Source: Zelopaecilomyces penicillatus (lineage: Eukaryota; Ascomycota; Sordariomycetes; Hypocreales; Pseudodiploosporaceae). Taken from it: a stretch of DNA of 64,000 nt. Positions within the stretch are counted from its first letter, which is position 1, and every line of letters begins with the position of its first letter. The DNA lies in contig VCCP01000005.1 of NCBI GenBank assembly GCA_005765155.1, positions 2,976,001 through 3,040,000 on the forward strand, in the 5' to 3' direction. Below are positions 1 through 11,577 of the stretch, piece by piece. Under the pieces are notes generated by a model, which was given only the letters and a program-made list of their open reading frames with translations, was not told where the DNA came from and made no database searches. A program made the translations under genes and the position numbers.

Positions 1-1788
1 TTATAATTATTTTATTATTATATATATTATAAATCAAGATTTTTATTTTAGATAATAAAGTAATATTAATATTTATTAATATAATATATACTATCTTTTA
101 ATTATTAATAGATTTCTAGATTATATTATAATATAATTTATTAAATATAATTTTTTATTTAATCTTATTATTATAATTTGTTTTATTTATTATATATTTT
201 ATAATCTTAAAATATTAATATTTTTTAGCTTTCAAAAATAATATATTAAAAATATATTTAAAAATCTCTTTTTAAAAATAATATTATATCTTTATATTTT
301 AATTTCTTTTTTTTTAATATAAATATTATATAAGGTTTATAATTTATAATATTATAAATAGCTTTAAAAGAATAAAGCCTTTTTTATTAATAAATAAAAT
401 AATTCTTTAATAAATAATAAATCTAGTTTATATTTTTTTATTATTAAAAAAAGTATATTTATAAATAATTATAAATATTTTTTAATATATATATATATAT
501 AAATATATATATTATTTTAATTTATTAAGTTTATTAATTTATAAAGGCTTTTATTAGATACATTATATAATTATAAAAATATTTATATTTAAGATATATA
601 TTAATACTTATATTATTAATTATATAAATATATTAATAAATTAATAAATAAAAGAAAGCTAGAGAAATAAAGAAAATTATTAAAATAATTTATTATAAGC
701 TTTAATCTTTATAATATCTATTAATAAAATTAAATAAATAAAATTAATTTTTTTAAAAAAAGGGTAATTATATTAATTATTAAAAATTTATAAAGCTTTT
801 TATTAATATATAAAAAGCTTAATAATATAATAATAAAAGATAAAATAATAATAATTAAGCTAATAAAAAAGATTTAATTTAAAAGAAAATAGCTTGAAAA
901 TATATAAAAAGATTAAGAATATTATTTATTTAAATATAAAAAAAACCTATATATAAGCTTTTAAATTTAAAAGAAAATAGCTTTTTAATTAATATAAAAT
1001 ATATAATAAGAATTTAATAAACTTTTAATTATATTATTATATATTTTATAAAAAAATAATAATTGCTTTATTAATTTTAAAATAAGCTTTTTTAAAAATA
1101 AAAATAATAAATATAATAATAAGATTAATTTTATTAAAACGTATATAAGAAATTATATAAATTAAATAATAATTAATATTATAAAAAGTTAAAAATATTA
1201 AATAAAAATATATTAATAATTAATAAAAGATATAAAAAAATAATAAATAATTAAGCTTATTATATAATCTTATATATAGCTTTATATATAATCTTAAATA
1301 ATATTAAATAGTTTTAAATAGTCTTTTTTTATATAATTCAATTAATTTTAAAAATAATATATTATAATATTATTAATTTATTTATATATATTAAATTAAT
1401 ATAATATTAATAAATAAATATATATTATTAATTAATATATTATTAAGATATTTTATTATATAAAATCTTTTAATATTATAAGGATTTTTAAATTAAATTC
1501 TTAATTAATTATTTAAATATATTTTATATAAAGATTATATTAATAAATAATAATAATAAAATTTTAAATTTTAAAATATTATAATATTAAATTATTATTA
1601 TTTATTAATATTTTCTTTATATAAGATATATTTAAATAATTAATTAAGAATTTAATTTAAAAATCCTTATAATATTAAAAGATTTAGAATAATAATTCTT
1701 TATTAAACTTAATTAAGCTTTATATTATAAATTATATATAATCTAAATATTAATATATATTTCTTTTTTATTTAATATTAATAATTAT
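1..1788. other. AT-rich desert, no gene recognised
   Basis: Almost only A and T with dense stops in every frame; no open frame of note, no RNA gene and no recognisable domain. The composition matches the RIP-mutated retrotransposons next to it, so this is probably older transposon debris. The only ordered structure seen is the inverted repeat at 1463-1685. Confidence 0.6.
1463..1685. repeat. 223-bp inverted repeat (hairpin)
   Basis: The left arm starts AAATCTTTTAATATTATAAG and the right arm ends with its reverse complement. The arms are about 90 bp, pair with few mismatches and leave a loop of roughly 40 bp. No target duplication is evident at the outer edges. It could be a foldback or MITE-like element, or two inverted fragments of one repeat. 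No coding potential. Confidence 0.7.
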
Positions 1789-1956
1789 TATAGGTTTAGG
1801 CTTAAAAGCTTAAGCTTTAAATATAAAGATAAAATAAGCTTAAACCAGGCCCTATTAGTATAAGAAAGGGATTAAAATAAAGACTTCTCTCTTTTTAAGT
1901 TTATTAATATTATTCTTAATTTCTATTTATAATAGCTATAAGGCTAGCTTATTATA
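1789..1956 (+). repeat. Gy-A 5' LTR
   Basis: About 168 bp, beginning TATAGGTTTAGGCTTAAAAG (the usual TG probably mutated to TA) and ending near AGCTTATTATA. It aligns along its length with 9109-9278, and also with 11982-12145 and, inverted, with 13750-13918. Confidence 0.75.
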
Positions 1957-3203
1957 TTTAATAAACTTCTTTTTATATCTTATTAGAAAAAAGGATATAT
2001 TTTTTAAAATAAAATAATTATTTATATTAAAATATTAATAATTTATCCTATTTATCTTTATAGATTTATATAATTAATTATAAAAGAATAAATAGATTAT
2101 TCTTTATATAAAGATATAAATTATTAATTAAGATTATAAAATTAATAATCTAAAAAAAAAGATAAAAAACTTATCTATTTAAAATATATATCTCTTCTTT
2201 TAATTTAATTATTTAATAATAATAAAGATATCTTTTTAGTTTAATTAATAATTATTTATTATAAAGTTATTATTAATAAGGATTTTATTAAAAGATATAG
2301 AAATCAATAGAAAATTATTTAAAGTAATATATTAATATTCTTTTAAGGATATATTTAAGTGTTTTATTTAATAAGTAAATTAAATTAAATATATAATCTA
2401 AATAAGCCTTTAGAATATATAATATTAATATCTTATAATCCTTATTATAAGAATATAGCCTAGATTAAACTAGAATATATTAAATAATATCTTAATAAAT
2501 CCTTTTTTTTCTTTTATATATAATTTAAATAAAAGTATATAATAATAGATAGCTTAATATAGCTTAATTTAATAAAATTAATTAAGCTTTATTATATATT
2601 TAATTATTAAATATAAGATATCTATTTAAATTAAAATATCTTTTATATTAATTATATTAAAATTATATTTTATTATAGAATTTAAAATATTTTATCTAAA
2701 AAAAAAATAATTTAATATCTTATCTTATATATAGCCCTTTTTATCTAAGCTAATAAAGATATATTAATAATTAATATTAATATAATAATTATAATTAAAT
2801 ATTATATAGAATCTAAAAAGGATTAGAAAAAGGGCTTAATTATATTTATTAAGGATAATTAACTAGCTATAAAATAGATTTTAATTAAGATATTATATAA
2901 AAGAAAAAAAAAGATATTTATATTTATTATAAAAATTAAGAATATTTATAAACTTAATATTATTTTATATAATTATAATACTTTATTAATATTAATATTA
3001 TTAATTCTAATATAATATTTGATTTTAATATAAAAAATAAAGGAAATAATTTATCTTTAAATTAAGTCTTATTTAAAGATAAATTAATTATTTAATAATC
3101 CTAAAAAAAGTTTATATTAAATTATAATAAAAGGGAAATAGGATATTAAAATTAGATTAAATAAATATCTATTCTTAATTCCTATTCTTTTAAACTCTAT
3201 TAT

Positions 3204-3352
3204 ATTTATAAATATATATATTAATTTAAGATATAAATACTATAATATAATTTATAAATATATATATTAATTTAAGATATAAATACTATAATATAATTTA
3301 TAAATATATATATTAATTTAAGATATAAATACTATAATATAATTTATAAATA
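3204..3352. repeat. 46-bp tandem repeat, 3.2 copies
   Basis: Units at 3204-3249, 3250-3295 and 3296-3341 read identically, followed by an 11-bp partial unit. They lie inside Gy-A copy 1. The homologous place in Gy-A copy 2 (near 13310) has a single degenerate unit, so the expansion is private to this copy. Confidence 0.9.
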
Positions 3353-3849
3353 AATAATTTAATAATTAAAATTAAACTTAATATATCTTCTAAAACTATA
3401 TATATTTAATATTATTATAGGATTAATTAAGGATTATAAAATATACTTTATAATTAAAATATAAATAGATATTAATAATTAAAATTCTATTTTAATTATA
3501 TATATAATTTTAGGGTTATTAAAAGATTTAATCCTAGGATTATTTTAGATATAATATAAATAGATTTATTTTATTATTAAAAAGAAAGAATTTTAAATTA
3601 ATTAAATAAATAAAATAATTATAAAGAAAAACTTTATTTAATTAAAATATATAAATATTATTATAATTATAAGATTTTATTTATTATATTAATAAAAAAA
3701 TAAAGATAAGAGATATATAATATAGATAAACTTCTTATTATTAATATTTATAAAATAAATAATAATCCTATTATAGCTTTTTAAAGAATTATATAATTTT
3801 ATAATATTATTTAATAAAAAGAAAGCTAATAGCTTATCTTTATATTAAA

Positions 3850-5130
3850 AAATAATAAATTATTATATTAAATCTAGATTAAATTAGATAAATAATAAAT
3901 AAACCTATTTTAAAGACTCTTATATAATATATTTTAAGATTATCTATTAAAGGTATAAAAATAAATTATAGAATTAATAAATAAAGAATAAATCAGTGCT
4001 AGCTTCTTTTTAATTATTATATCTATTCTTTTTATTAAAAAAGCTATTAAAGGATAGAGATTTTATATAGATTATTAAGCTTTAAATAAAATTATAATAA
4101 GAGATTAATATTTATTATTATTAATAAAAAAGATATTAAGATTATTATTTAATATTTATTAATTTATAAAATTAGATATCTATTTTATCTTTTATAAAAT
4201 CTAAATTATAAAAAGAGATAAATATTTTATAATATTTTAAATTTAATTTAATTTATTTAAATAGCTTATTATATTATTTAATTTATTAAATACCTTTATA
4301 ATCTTTTAAAAATATATTATTTTAATCTTAAAATATATCTTATATAATTTTATTATAATATATTTAAATAATATTCTTATATATTTAAAAGGTTTTAAAA
4401 AGAATTATTTATAAAAGATTTAAAATATCCTTATATATCTATAAAAAGCTAGCTTATCTATTAATATTAATAAATGTAAATTTATTATAATTATTATTTA
4501 ATATTTAGGATTTATTATTAAAATAAAAAAAACTATATATTTAATATCTAAAAAGATTATAATTATAAAAGAATAAAAAGTATTTATATAAATATAAGGA
4601 ATTAAAAGCTTTTTAAGCTTTATTAATTTTTATTAAGAATTTATTTTATCCTTTTATATTTTAATTAAACTACTTACTTATTTAATAGATAAAAGAACCC
4701 TTTTTTAATAAGATAATATAAAACACTTAGCTTTTAAAGTATTAAAATAAATATTTAATATAAAACTAATTCTAGTTTAATAAAATCCTAAAAAGGATAT
4801 AATTATTAAAGCTAATTACTTAAAAAAGATATTTAAGGGATATTTATTATAAATATATAATAATATCTTATTATTAATTATATATTATTTAATTAAATTT
4901 ATTATTATTAAAAGGAATTATATAATTTATAATAAAAAACTTTTAATAATTATATTATATTTAAAGAGATAATTAATTAAATTTAAAGGAATAATAAAGC
5001 TATTTATTAGTTTAATTTATTATAAGAATCTAAAATATTTTATAAACCTTAAAAGGCTTTTTAAATAATAAATTAAATAAATAAAAATATTTTTACTCTT
5101 TTAATATTATCTTTATTATTAATCTAACTT
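3850..5130 (+). pseudogene. Gy-A pol remnant: reverse transcriptase to RNase H
   Basis: Translation between about 4440 and 5080, ignoring stops, gives the Ty3/gypsy RT-to-RNase H pattern: a KCKF..YLGFII stretch, a SFL.F.NFYREFI-like stretch, FKVLK, and finally KNLEYFINLKRLF, which matches the family's usual DHKNLEYF..T..L segment. Stops sit mostly where Gln or Trp codons are expected, in line with RIP. The RT catalytic aspartates cannot be identified with confidence in this degraded copy. Upstream gag and protease are too decayed to delimit. Confidence 0.6.
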
Positions 5131-5243
5131 TTAAATAATTTAATTTAATATTCTATTAAAAAAAGAATAAGATATAAAAAATAAAAAGATAATCCTAATA
5201 TAAATTATATATTTAATTAAGATAGCTTTAATATATATATATA

Positions 5244-5718
5244 TGTTAAAATAAGTGGGTTTTATATAACAGCCTAACCTGTTATAAGACTAGTAGCTAG
5301 ACCTACTACAGCTTAGTAGCTAAACCTGCTATAGCCCTAGCAGCCAGACCTGCTATAAGGTAGCAGCCTGACCTGCTATAAGACCTAAAAAGCCCATGCA
5401 GCCTGACCTGCTATATCAGGCTAGACTAGTAAAATAAGGGCTTATCCCTTATACCTCTCCCTTTCTTATTATTTAGAATACTTAGAAATCTAAAGAAATA
5501 TTATTTGGAATTCTTAAATAATTTTAAATAATCCTAGTATTATTTAGATATATAAGATAGCTAGATTCCTAATTGAATCCTGCTTTCTTTCTCTATCAGC
5601 AATTTAATCACTTCTTTATTCTTTTCTATAGACTTTACTCTGGATAACTATTCGCTGCCTTTCTTCCACTGCTATCGCTACTAGCTTTAGTTATAACTTT
5701 ATACTGTAAATTGCAATA
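5244..5718 (+). mobile_element. solo copia-type LTR, 475 bp
   Basis: Begins TGTTAAAATAAG and ends TTGCAATA, with ATATA on both sides (5239-5243 and 5719-5723), although the flanks are AT repeats. Length and sequence match the solo LTR at 42133-42607. No internal coding region is attached, so it is a recombination product. It interrupts Gy-A copy 1 between RNase H and integrase. It is visibly less AT-rich than its host element, so it inserted later. It contains a hairpin-unit array at 5268-5415. Confidence 0.85.
5268..5415 (+). repeat. array of 16-bp hairpin units in LTR
   Basis: Consecutive imperfect units of a 5-bp arm, 6-nt spacer and 5-bp complementary arm, such as AACAG-cctaac-CTGTT, AGTAG-ctagac-CTACT and AGCAG-cctgac-CTGCT, spaced about 24-28 nt. 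The same array recurs in every copia-type LTR of the window, with 5 to 7 units. Confidence 0.75.
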
Positions 5719-8700
5719 ATATATATTATTTAAAAAGAAAATAAATAATCTTTTAAATAGAATAATATTATTTAAAGATATCTATTTATTTAATCTTTAA
5801 GATTAAGCCCTTTAAAAGAACCTTATTTATAATTATTATTTATATATAATTATAAAAAATATATAATAATTTCTTATTAAAATTAAGATAAAAGTATAAA
5901 TAATTAATTATATAATAAATATATATAAAATATTAATTTATAGAAATTAATTCTAGCTTTTAAATTAAAAATCCTTTATTATTATAGTTATTTAAAGGAT
6001 TTATAACTCCTTTTTAATAGAATATCTAAAATAAAAATAAATATTTAAACTTCTTTATTATAATTATTATTAAAATAATATATTATAATTAATCTATTAA
6101 TTTATATATAATTATTTAATATATTAAAGAAATTATATCTTTTATTAATAATATTAAGGATTATTTTAATTATTATTTATTATAAATAGATATTAAATAT
6201 AAATATCTATTAATTTTATAATAAAGCTTTTAAGATAAGATAATTTATTAAAATTCTTAATAATTATTATAAATTATTTATTAAAGTATATTTAATTAAA
6301 AATAATAATATCTATAATTATTAAGGTATATATTAAATAATTCTAGAATATTTAATAATATTTTTATAAATTCCTTAAAAAGATTATTATAAATAAGAAT
6401 TTATATTAATTAAATTATTTTTAGATTATATTATATAAGTTAATTAATATAAAATAACTATTATTTATTATATATTATTTATAAATAAATAATAATATAG
6501 AAGATATAAATTAGAAAATCTAAGTTATTTTTTAAATAATTATATATTTCTTATAATTTAATTAAGCTAATTATCTTTTAATTTATTAATTAATATTTAA
6601 TAATAAAGAATCCTTAATAAGTAATATAAGCTTAAATAAATTATTTAATAAATTTAAGATTAATTTAATATAATAGAAATTATATTTAAATAAAGATAAA
6701 ATATTATTAAAAGGATAAATAATTATATTCTTTAATTACCTTTAATCCAGAGTTAATTTTATATAAATAATTATTATCTATATATAATAATAAGCCTAAA
6801 AGACTATAAATAACTTTTAATATTTAATAAAATACTTTCTTTTTAAAAATAATATATAGCTTTCTTTATATAATATTAAGATAAATTATATAAATTAAGA
6901 ACTAGATTAATTATATATTAAATATAAAATAATTATTATCTTTATATCTTTAATAATTATATTAGATATATTGAAAAGAATCTATTTAATTTTTTATATT
7001 AATTTAATAAAATAAATATTAAATAATTTACTTTTATTTTAATAAATAGTAAATAATAAATAATAAATTAAGCTTTTTTATATATTAAATAATAATAATA
7101 AGGATATTATATAAAAATAAAAAATAAAAAATATTTTAATAAAAAAAAAAAAAAAAAAAGAGCTAAAAATAATAAATATTTATAAAATAAAAAGATTAAA
7201 ATAATCTTATATAAGAATTATTAAAGAATATAAAATAATTATAAGCTTTAAATAATTTTAAAATACAATAAAATAACATTTATTATTTTAATAATTTTAT
7301 ATTATAATAATATTATATTAAAGTATTATTATTAAATATTATATATTTATAATAATAAAAATAAAAGTAATTATTTATCTTTTTTATTATTATTTAAAAA
7401 TAGAATCTAATAATATATTAAGCCTATTTTCAGCCTATTAAATATCCTTTTTATTTAGGATTTTAATTTTAATTCTATTTTATCTTAATTAATATTATCT
7501 ATATATTAAAAATATTCTTAAAATAAATTAAATAAAAGGATATTATTATTATTAAATAATTAATAATAAGTATTATTTATAAAGGGCTTAATAAAATAAA
7601 TATTAATAAATAATAATATAATATTCTAGGATTAATATATTTTAAAAAGAAAAAGATTTATTTTTATTAAGGATTTATATAAGGGATATAATAAGAATAT
7701 AAAGATACCTGATAGATATATCTTAAACAATATAAAAGGTATAAATAATATAATATTATTAATATTATTAATATTATTTATAATTATTATAAGGATAGAA
7801 AGGAGATTAATAATAATAATTATATAATAATTAAATTCTTTTAGAATTAAATTAAAATCTAATTTACTTTTTATTATTTTATTTATTATTAAACTTATAT
7901 CTCTCTTTTATATATAGATTATATCTTTTATTTTAATTAATAATTCTATTTTAGGATTAATAAGGATTATTTTAAATATTATATACTTGAAAAGGATTTA
8001 TATAGATATAAAAGATTAAAGTATATATTTTATTCTATTATTATATAAAATAATATAAATTAAATATAAATAAAGATATAATAAAGATATTATAATAAGA
8101 TATTATAATTAAGATATATTAGCTTAAAAATATATTAAAATCCTTAAAAATTAAAGAATTAATATTATAAGATTATTATAATAAGATAAGAATATAATTA
8201 ATATTTAAGATAAGAATAAAAAAGAGAATAGCTATATATTTATAAATATTTATAGATATTATAAATTTTATTTTAATAATCTTTAAAATATATCTTTAAG
8301 CTTTTATTTAGATTTATTATTTTTAAATAAAAATAATTTATTTAATTATAATATTAAAAGCTTTAGGAATTATTTTAATTATAATATAATTATTATATAT
8401 TATATAAATATATAATATTATAAATATATTATAAAATATATTATTATTTAATAAAAAATAGTTTTTATAATTATAAATAGAATATATCTTATAATATAAT
8501 ATATAAATATAATTAAAAGAAAGATAATAATTTTTATAATTATTTATATATAATTATTTAATACAAGAAAGATAAATTAATTTAATTTCTTTAAATAGTA
8601 TAATTAATTCTTTATTAAAATTATTAAGAATAATATAATTATTAATAATCTATTTTTTTTTAAAAAGAGATTATATATAATTAATTAAGAATTAAATAGA

Positions 8701-9108
8701 GAATATATTATATATTTATAAAAGTTATATTATTTAAATTTATACTTATATTAAATATAGTATAATTTAAAAAAGAATTAAAAGAATTAATATTCTTAGA
8801 TTATAAGGGTATAGTATTTATTATCTTTATTATTAATAAAAAAAAAGATAATAAAAATTTAAGTATTTTATTATTATACATAAAAAAAAGAATAGAATTT
8901 AAAATAAAAATATAAAGGAAATTACTTAAATAATAATACTTTTAATAAAGAAAATAAATAAAAATATAAAATATATAAAATAATAATCTAAAAGGGATAA
9001 GGAATATTTTATTAAATTATTAAAATAATATATTATATCTGTTTTATACTCTTATTATTTAATAATTAAATAAGATTAAAAAAATTTATTAAAGGAAAAA
9101 TAGTATAT
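5719..9108 (+). pseudogene. Gy-A 3' internal region (presumed integrase), degenerate
   Basis: By position this should hold integrase and the 3' untranslated part of Gy-A. Homology to another copy is clear: about 7480-9108 aligns, inverted, with 13919-15990. Individual integrase motifs could not be read reliably. A run of 19 A residues lies at 7141-7159. Confidence 0.45.
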
Positions 9109-9278
9109 TATAGGCTTAGGCTTAAAAGCTTAAGCCTTAAATATAAAGATAAAATAGATCTAAACCAGGCCCTATTAATATAAGAAAGGGATTAAAATAA
9201 AGACTTCTCTTTCTCTTTAAGTATATTAATATTATTCTTAATACCTACTTATAACAGCTATAAAACCAGCTTATTATA
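9109..9278 (+). repeat. Gy-A 3' LTR
   Basis: About 170 bp, beginning TATAGGCTTAGGCTTAAAAG and ending near AGCTTATTATA; it aligns with 1789-1956. The host gene island starts about 490 bp downstream. Confidence 0.75.
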
Positions 9279-9307
9279 ATAATAATATAAATCTATATAT
9301 ATATAAA

Positions 9308-9521
9308 TCTATAAAAGGCTATTTAAAGCTAAATATATAAATTAAAGCTTTATTTATTAAGCTATAAAAGGCTATTTAAAGCCTATTATATAAGGTTATA
9401 AAAGGCTATTTAAAGCTGGCTATATAAGGCTATAAAAGACTATTGAAAGCCTTATTTATAAGGTTATATAAGCTATTTAAAGCTAGCTATATAAGGTTAT
9501 ATAAAACTATAAAGAGCTATT
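9308..9521. repeat. degenerate ~34-bp minisatellite
   Basis: Five to six imperfect units built on AAGGCTATAAAAGGCTATTT followed by AAAGC and a variable tail. It lies between the Gy-A LTR and the gene island. Together with an (AT)n run at about 9689-9716 it fills most of 9279-9764; nothing else is seen there. Confidence 0.7.
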
Positions 9522-9683
9522 TATTTATCTTTATTATATTAGATATTATAATTATATTATCATTTATTTTATTTTAATTATAAAAAAATATTTTTAGTTT
9601 TTTAAAAAAGTTTATAAACTTTTTTTATATCTTTTTTTAATTTATTTTTAATTTTATTTTTAATTTTTTAAAATAATATCTAC

Positions 9684-9722
<39 letters not shown>

Positions 9723-9950
9723 AACTTTATATTTATTTTAAATATCTAATTTATAATTCTGTATTCTATTATTCTTTATTAAATATCAGGTAGCAAGGTT
9801 AGCAGGAAGAAGCTAGTGTTTATAAAACATCGTCTAAGGGGATGATATATAAATAAAATTTTGATACGCGTCGACACCATCTCCCTCTAGAGTCTATTTA
9901 CACAACTTTCCACCTGCCAGTGATATCAATCACCCAAAACATACAATGAC

Positions 9951-10573
9951 TTAGTGGGCGTTGTTCTTATGGTGGCCTTCGTGACGGGTTAGCTGGAGAG
10001 TCTGCCGCAACTTCCTCACTATAGTGCAACGTACGAAGATGAAAGTAGTAGTTCTGAGCATATCCAATGCCGATTAAGAAGACCAGGGCATGAATGAGTG
10101 CTAGAACATGGCTATGTCAATGCTTGGCCTCTTCTAATAAGGTAGAATCGGGGTTATCGTACGCTGAACCGAGGTCTTTTTGCCAAAATATTTTGCCTGA
10201 TATCGACCGAGAAGACCCTTAGCCTGTACTTCAGGTGCAGCGCCTCGGGGGAGCTTCTCGTAGAAGTTGACAACACGCTGCATACGCAGAGCGTCGGGAG
10301 CAGCGCCAATAGCCTGTTCTCATTCCTTGTTAGATCATGTGTTTCTAGACTCCCAAGCACTCAAAGCTCGACCATTCGACCAGGCTGAAATTATGAAGCA
10401 TGATGATTATAACACGTTGTAACAGGAAAATCGATTACTATTCATGCGCATACCTTTGGCGAAGCAATCTGAATGAGTTTAGTTTAGCAAAAGAAGAGGA
10501 TCCCCAGGGCAGCGCGAACACTAACCTTAGGAGGAATGAGCGTGGAAAGCGCTCGGCGGGTGACGAAACTCAT
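9951..10573 (-). CDS. ATP17: ATP synthase subunit f, mitochondrial (F1Fo complex), five exons
   Basis: Nuclear-encoded subunit f of the mitochondrial F1Fo-ATP synthase, a small inner-membrane stalk and dimer component. Exons on the minus strand: 10573-10526, 10468-10454, 10313-10163, 10100-10035 and 9976-9951. The joined CDS is 306 nt, 101 residues plus stop, the usual length for fungal subunit f. The N-terminus MSFVTRRALSTLIPPK, the central NFYEKLPRGAAPE and LLGRYQAKYFGK segments, one membrane helix at about residues 73-92 and the basic tail HLRHHKNNAH are all family hallmarks. All four introns (57, 140, 62 and 58 nt) have GT...AG ends, and branch-like CTAAC/CTAAAC/TTGAC motifs precede the acceptors. 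Exon 2 is a 15-nt microexon encoding IASPK. It is transcribed away from the NDUFS4 gene and shares its promoter. No RIP damage is seen. The splice model is inferred from family conservation. Confidence 0.93.
10454..10468 (-). other. ATP17: 15-nt microexon (exon 2 of the subunit f gene)
   Basis: Reads ATTGCTTCGCCAAAG on the minus strand (IASPK), preceded by ...CTAAACTCATTCAG and followed by GTATGC. It is phase 0 on both sides. Without it the protein would lack five residues that fungal subunit f proteins carry directly after IPPK. Confidence 0.88.
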
Positions 10574-10855
10574 GATGGCGTAAATCGGGAGATCAAATAG
10601 TTCGAATTTCGCAGATATTAAAGTGACCTTATCGAAGAACCTGGTGATGTTCAATTGCAGCTTGTTTGGACGGTTGGAGTTACCGTGTTGAATGTGGTTG
10701 CCAGAAAACACTCGTTTCGGCAAAACGTCGGTCCAGGCGAACCAATCATCATACTCTGCTTTAGTCACCTTCGGGACTTCAACTATCATCACGCAACAAT
10801 AATACATCTACCATCTTGCCAATTGATTTTCACCAACTGTGAAGCTACGCCACCA
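10574..10855. promoter_or_regulatory. shared bidirectional promoter of two respiratory genes
   Basis: Only 282 bp separates the two divergent start codons. Two CCAAT boxes on the plus strand, at 10742-10746 and 10819-10823, are candidate sites for the fungal CCAAT-binding (HAP) complex, which is known to control respiratory genes. No clear TATA box was assigned. Base composition is normal, unlike the flanks. Confidence 0.6.
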
Positions 10856-11577
10856 ATGTCTTCCCACAGAATCCAGCCCGCTCTGCGATTACTGCGCAAC
10901 ATTGCCTCTCAACGAGCCGCCCCCTCCCCACAGACACGTCGTTTTGAGAGCTCCTTTGCCAAAGCTACAGAAGTCGTCCCTATTGTGCCAAATGGGAACC
11001 AACCCGACTATGATATCGCAGCGGACAAAGCCACTTCGTACGTAACATGGCTGGCCCTAGATTAGAAAATCTTTTCATTTTTGCCGTGGCTTATCTCTTC
11101 CACAGGACATACACGCCAGTTCCTAAGCACATACAAGATGGCAGCGAAAACATTCTGCCTGCTGCCACGGTCTCAGGCGCGCCTATGGAGCTACAGGGCA
11201 GAACTGTTCGGTTAGTCAAGGCGCTAAATGAAAGAGTGAAAACTGTTAGTTGACGCTCTACATATAGAATCTATCAGGAATCCAAGCCAGCAACTCAGTC
11301 GGGACATTTCAGAGGCGAACGATGGCGCATGGACTGGGACATTTTGTCGAAAGGCCATCGCTGGGAAAATCCTTTGATGGGATGGCAGTCATCAGGTGAT
11401 TTCATGCAGGGCACACATATTAGTTTCAAAACCAAAGATGACGCCATTCGGTTTGCAGAGAAACAGGGCTACGAGTACTTTGTCCAAGAGCCGAATTCGC
11501 GCAAGTTTACCCCGAAGGCCTATGCTAACAACTTTTTATATACGCCGAACAAACTCAAACATGTGCGAACAAAGTAA
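10856..11577 (+). CDS. NADH:ubiquinone oxidoreductase (complex I) 21-kDa subunit, NDUFS4 family, three exons
   Basis: Accessory subunit of the peripheral arm of mitochondrial complex I, homologous to human NDUFS4 and the fungal 21-kDa subunit. Exons: 10856-11037, 11106-11210 and 11268-11577. Introns of 68 nt (GTACGT...CAG) and 57 nt (GTTAGT...TAG) keep the frame. The joined CDS is 597 nt, 198 residues plus stop. The first ~35 residues are Arg/Ser/Ala-rich without acidic residues, a typical mitochondrial presequence. Family signatures follow: GAPMELQGRTVRIY, PATQSG, WRMDWD, GHRWENPLMGWQSSGD, MQGTHISFKTKDDAIRFAEKQGY, and the C-terminal NFLYTPNKLKHVRTK. The frame is open upstream to an ATG at 10655, but the ATG at 10856 begins the presequence and leaves a promoter. 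Transcribed divergently from the subunit f gene. No RIP-type stops. Confidence 0.95.

Larger units (their letters stand above)
1789..9278 (+). mobile_element. Ty3/gypsy LTR retrotransposon Gy-A copy 1, RIP-degenerated
   Basis: Bounded by direct LTRs at 1789-1956 and 9109-9278, both containing the same AAACCAGGCCCTATTA core. The interior has the order expected for a plus-strand Ty3/gypsy element, with RT/RNase H remnants near 3900-5100 and presumed integrase after 5719. It is interrupted by a solo copia-type LTR at 5244-5718. Stops are frequent in all frames and no functional protein remains. No clean 5-bp target duplication was found, so the ends are good only to a few bases. Two more fragments of the family lie at 11982-15990. 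Confidence 0.75.

Noticed and set aside
1..9700. Mitochondrial DNA, because of the extreme AT content
   Set aside because: The stretch is made of RIP-mutated LTR elements and adjoins nuclear genes with spliceosomal introns; no mitochondrial gene, tRNA or rRNA was seen.
10154..10360. 68-codon minus-strand open frame as an independent gene
   Set aside because: It is another frame of exon 3 of the subunit f gene. The frame giving NFYEKLPRG and GLLGRYQAKYFGK matches the family.
10484..10807. 107-codon minus-strand open frame as one uninterrupted protein
   Set aside because: Only its MSFVTRRALSTLIPPK part is real (exon 1). The upstream part is promoter, and the downstream part reads through the first intron.
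10655..11065. Longer N-terminus for the complex I subunit starting at 10655
   Set aside because: Residues before the Met at 10856 do not resemble a presequence and would use up the shared promoter; the end of this frame also runs into intron 1.
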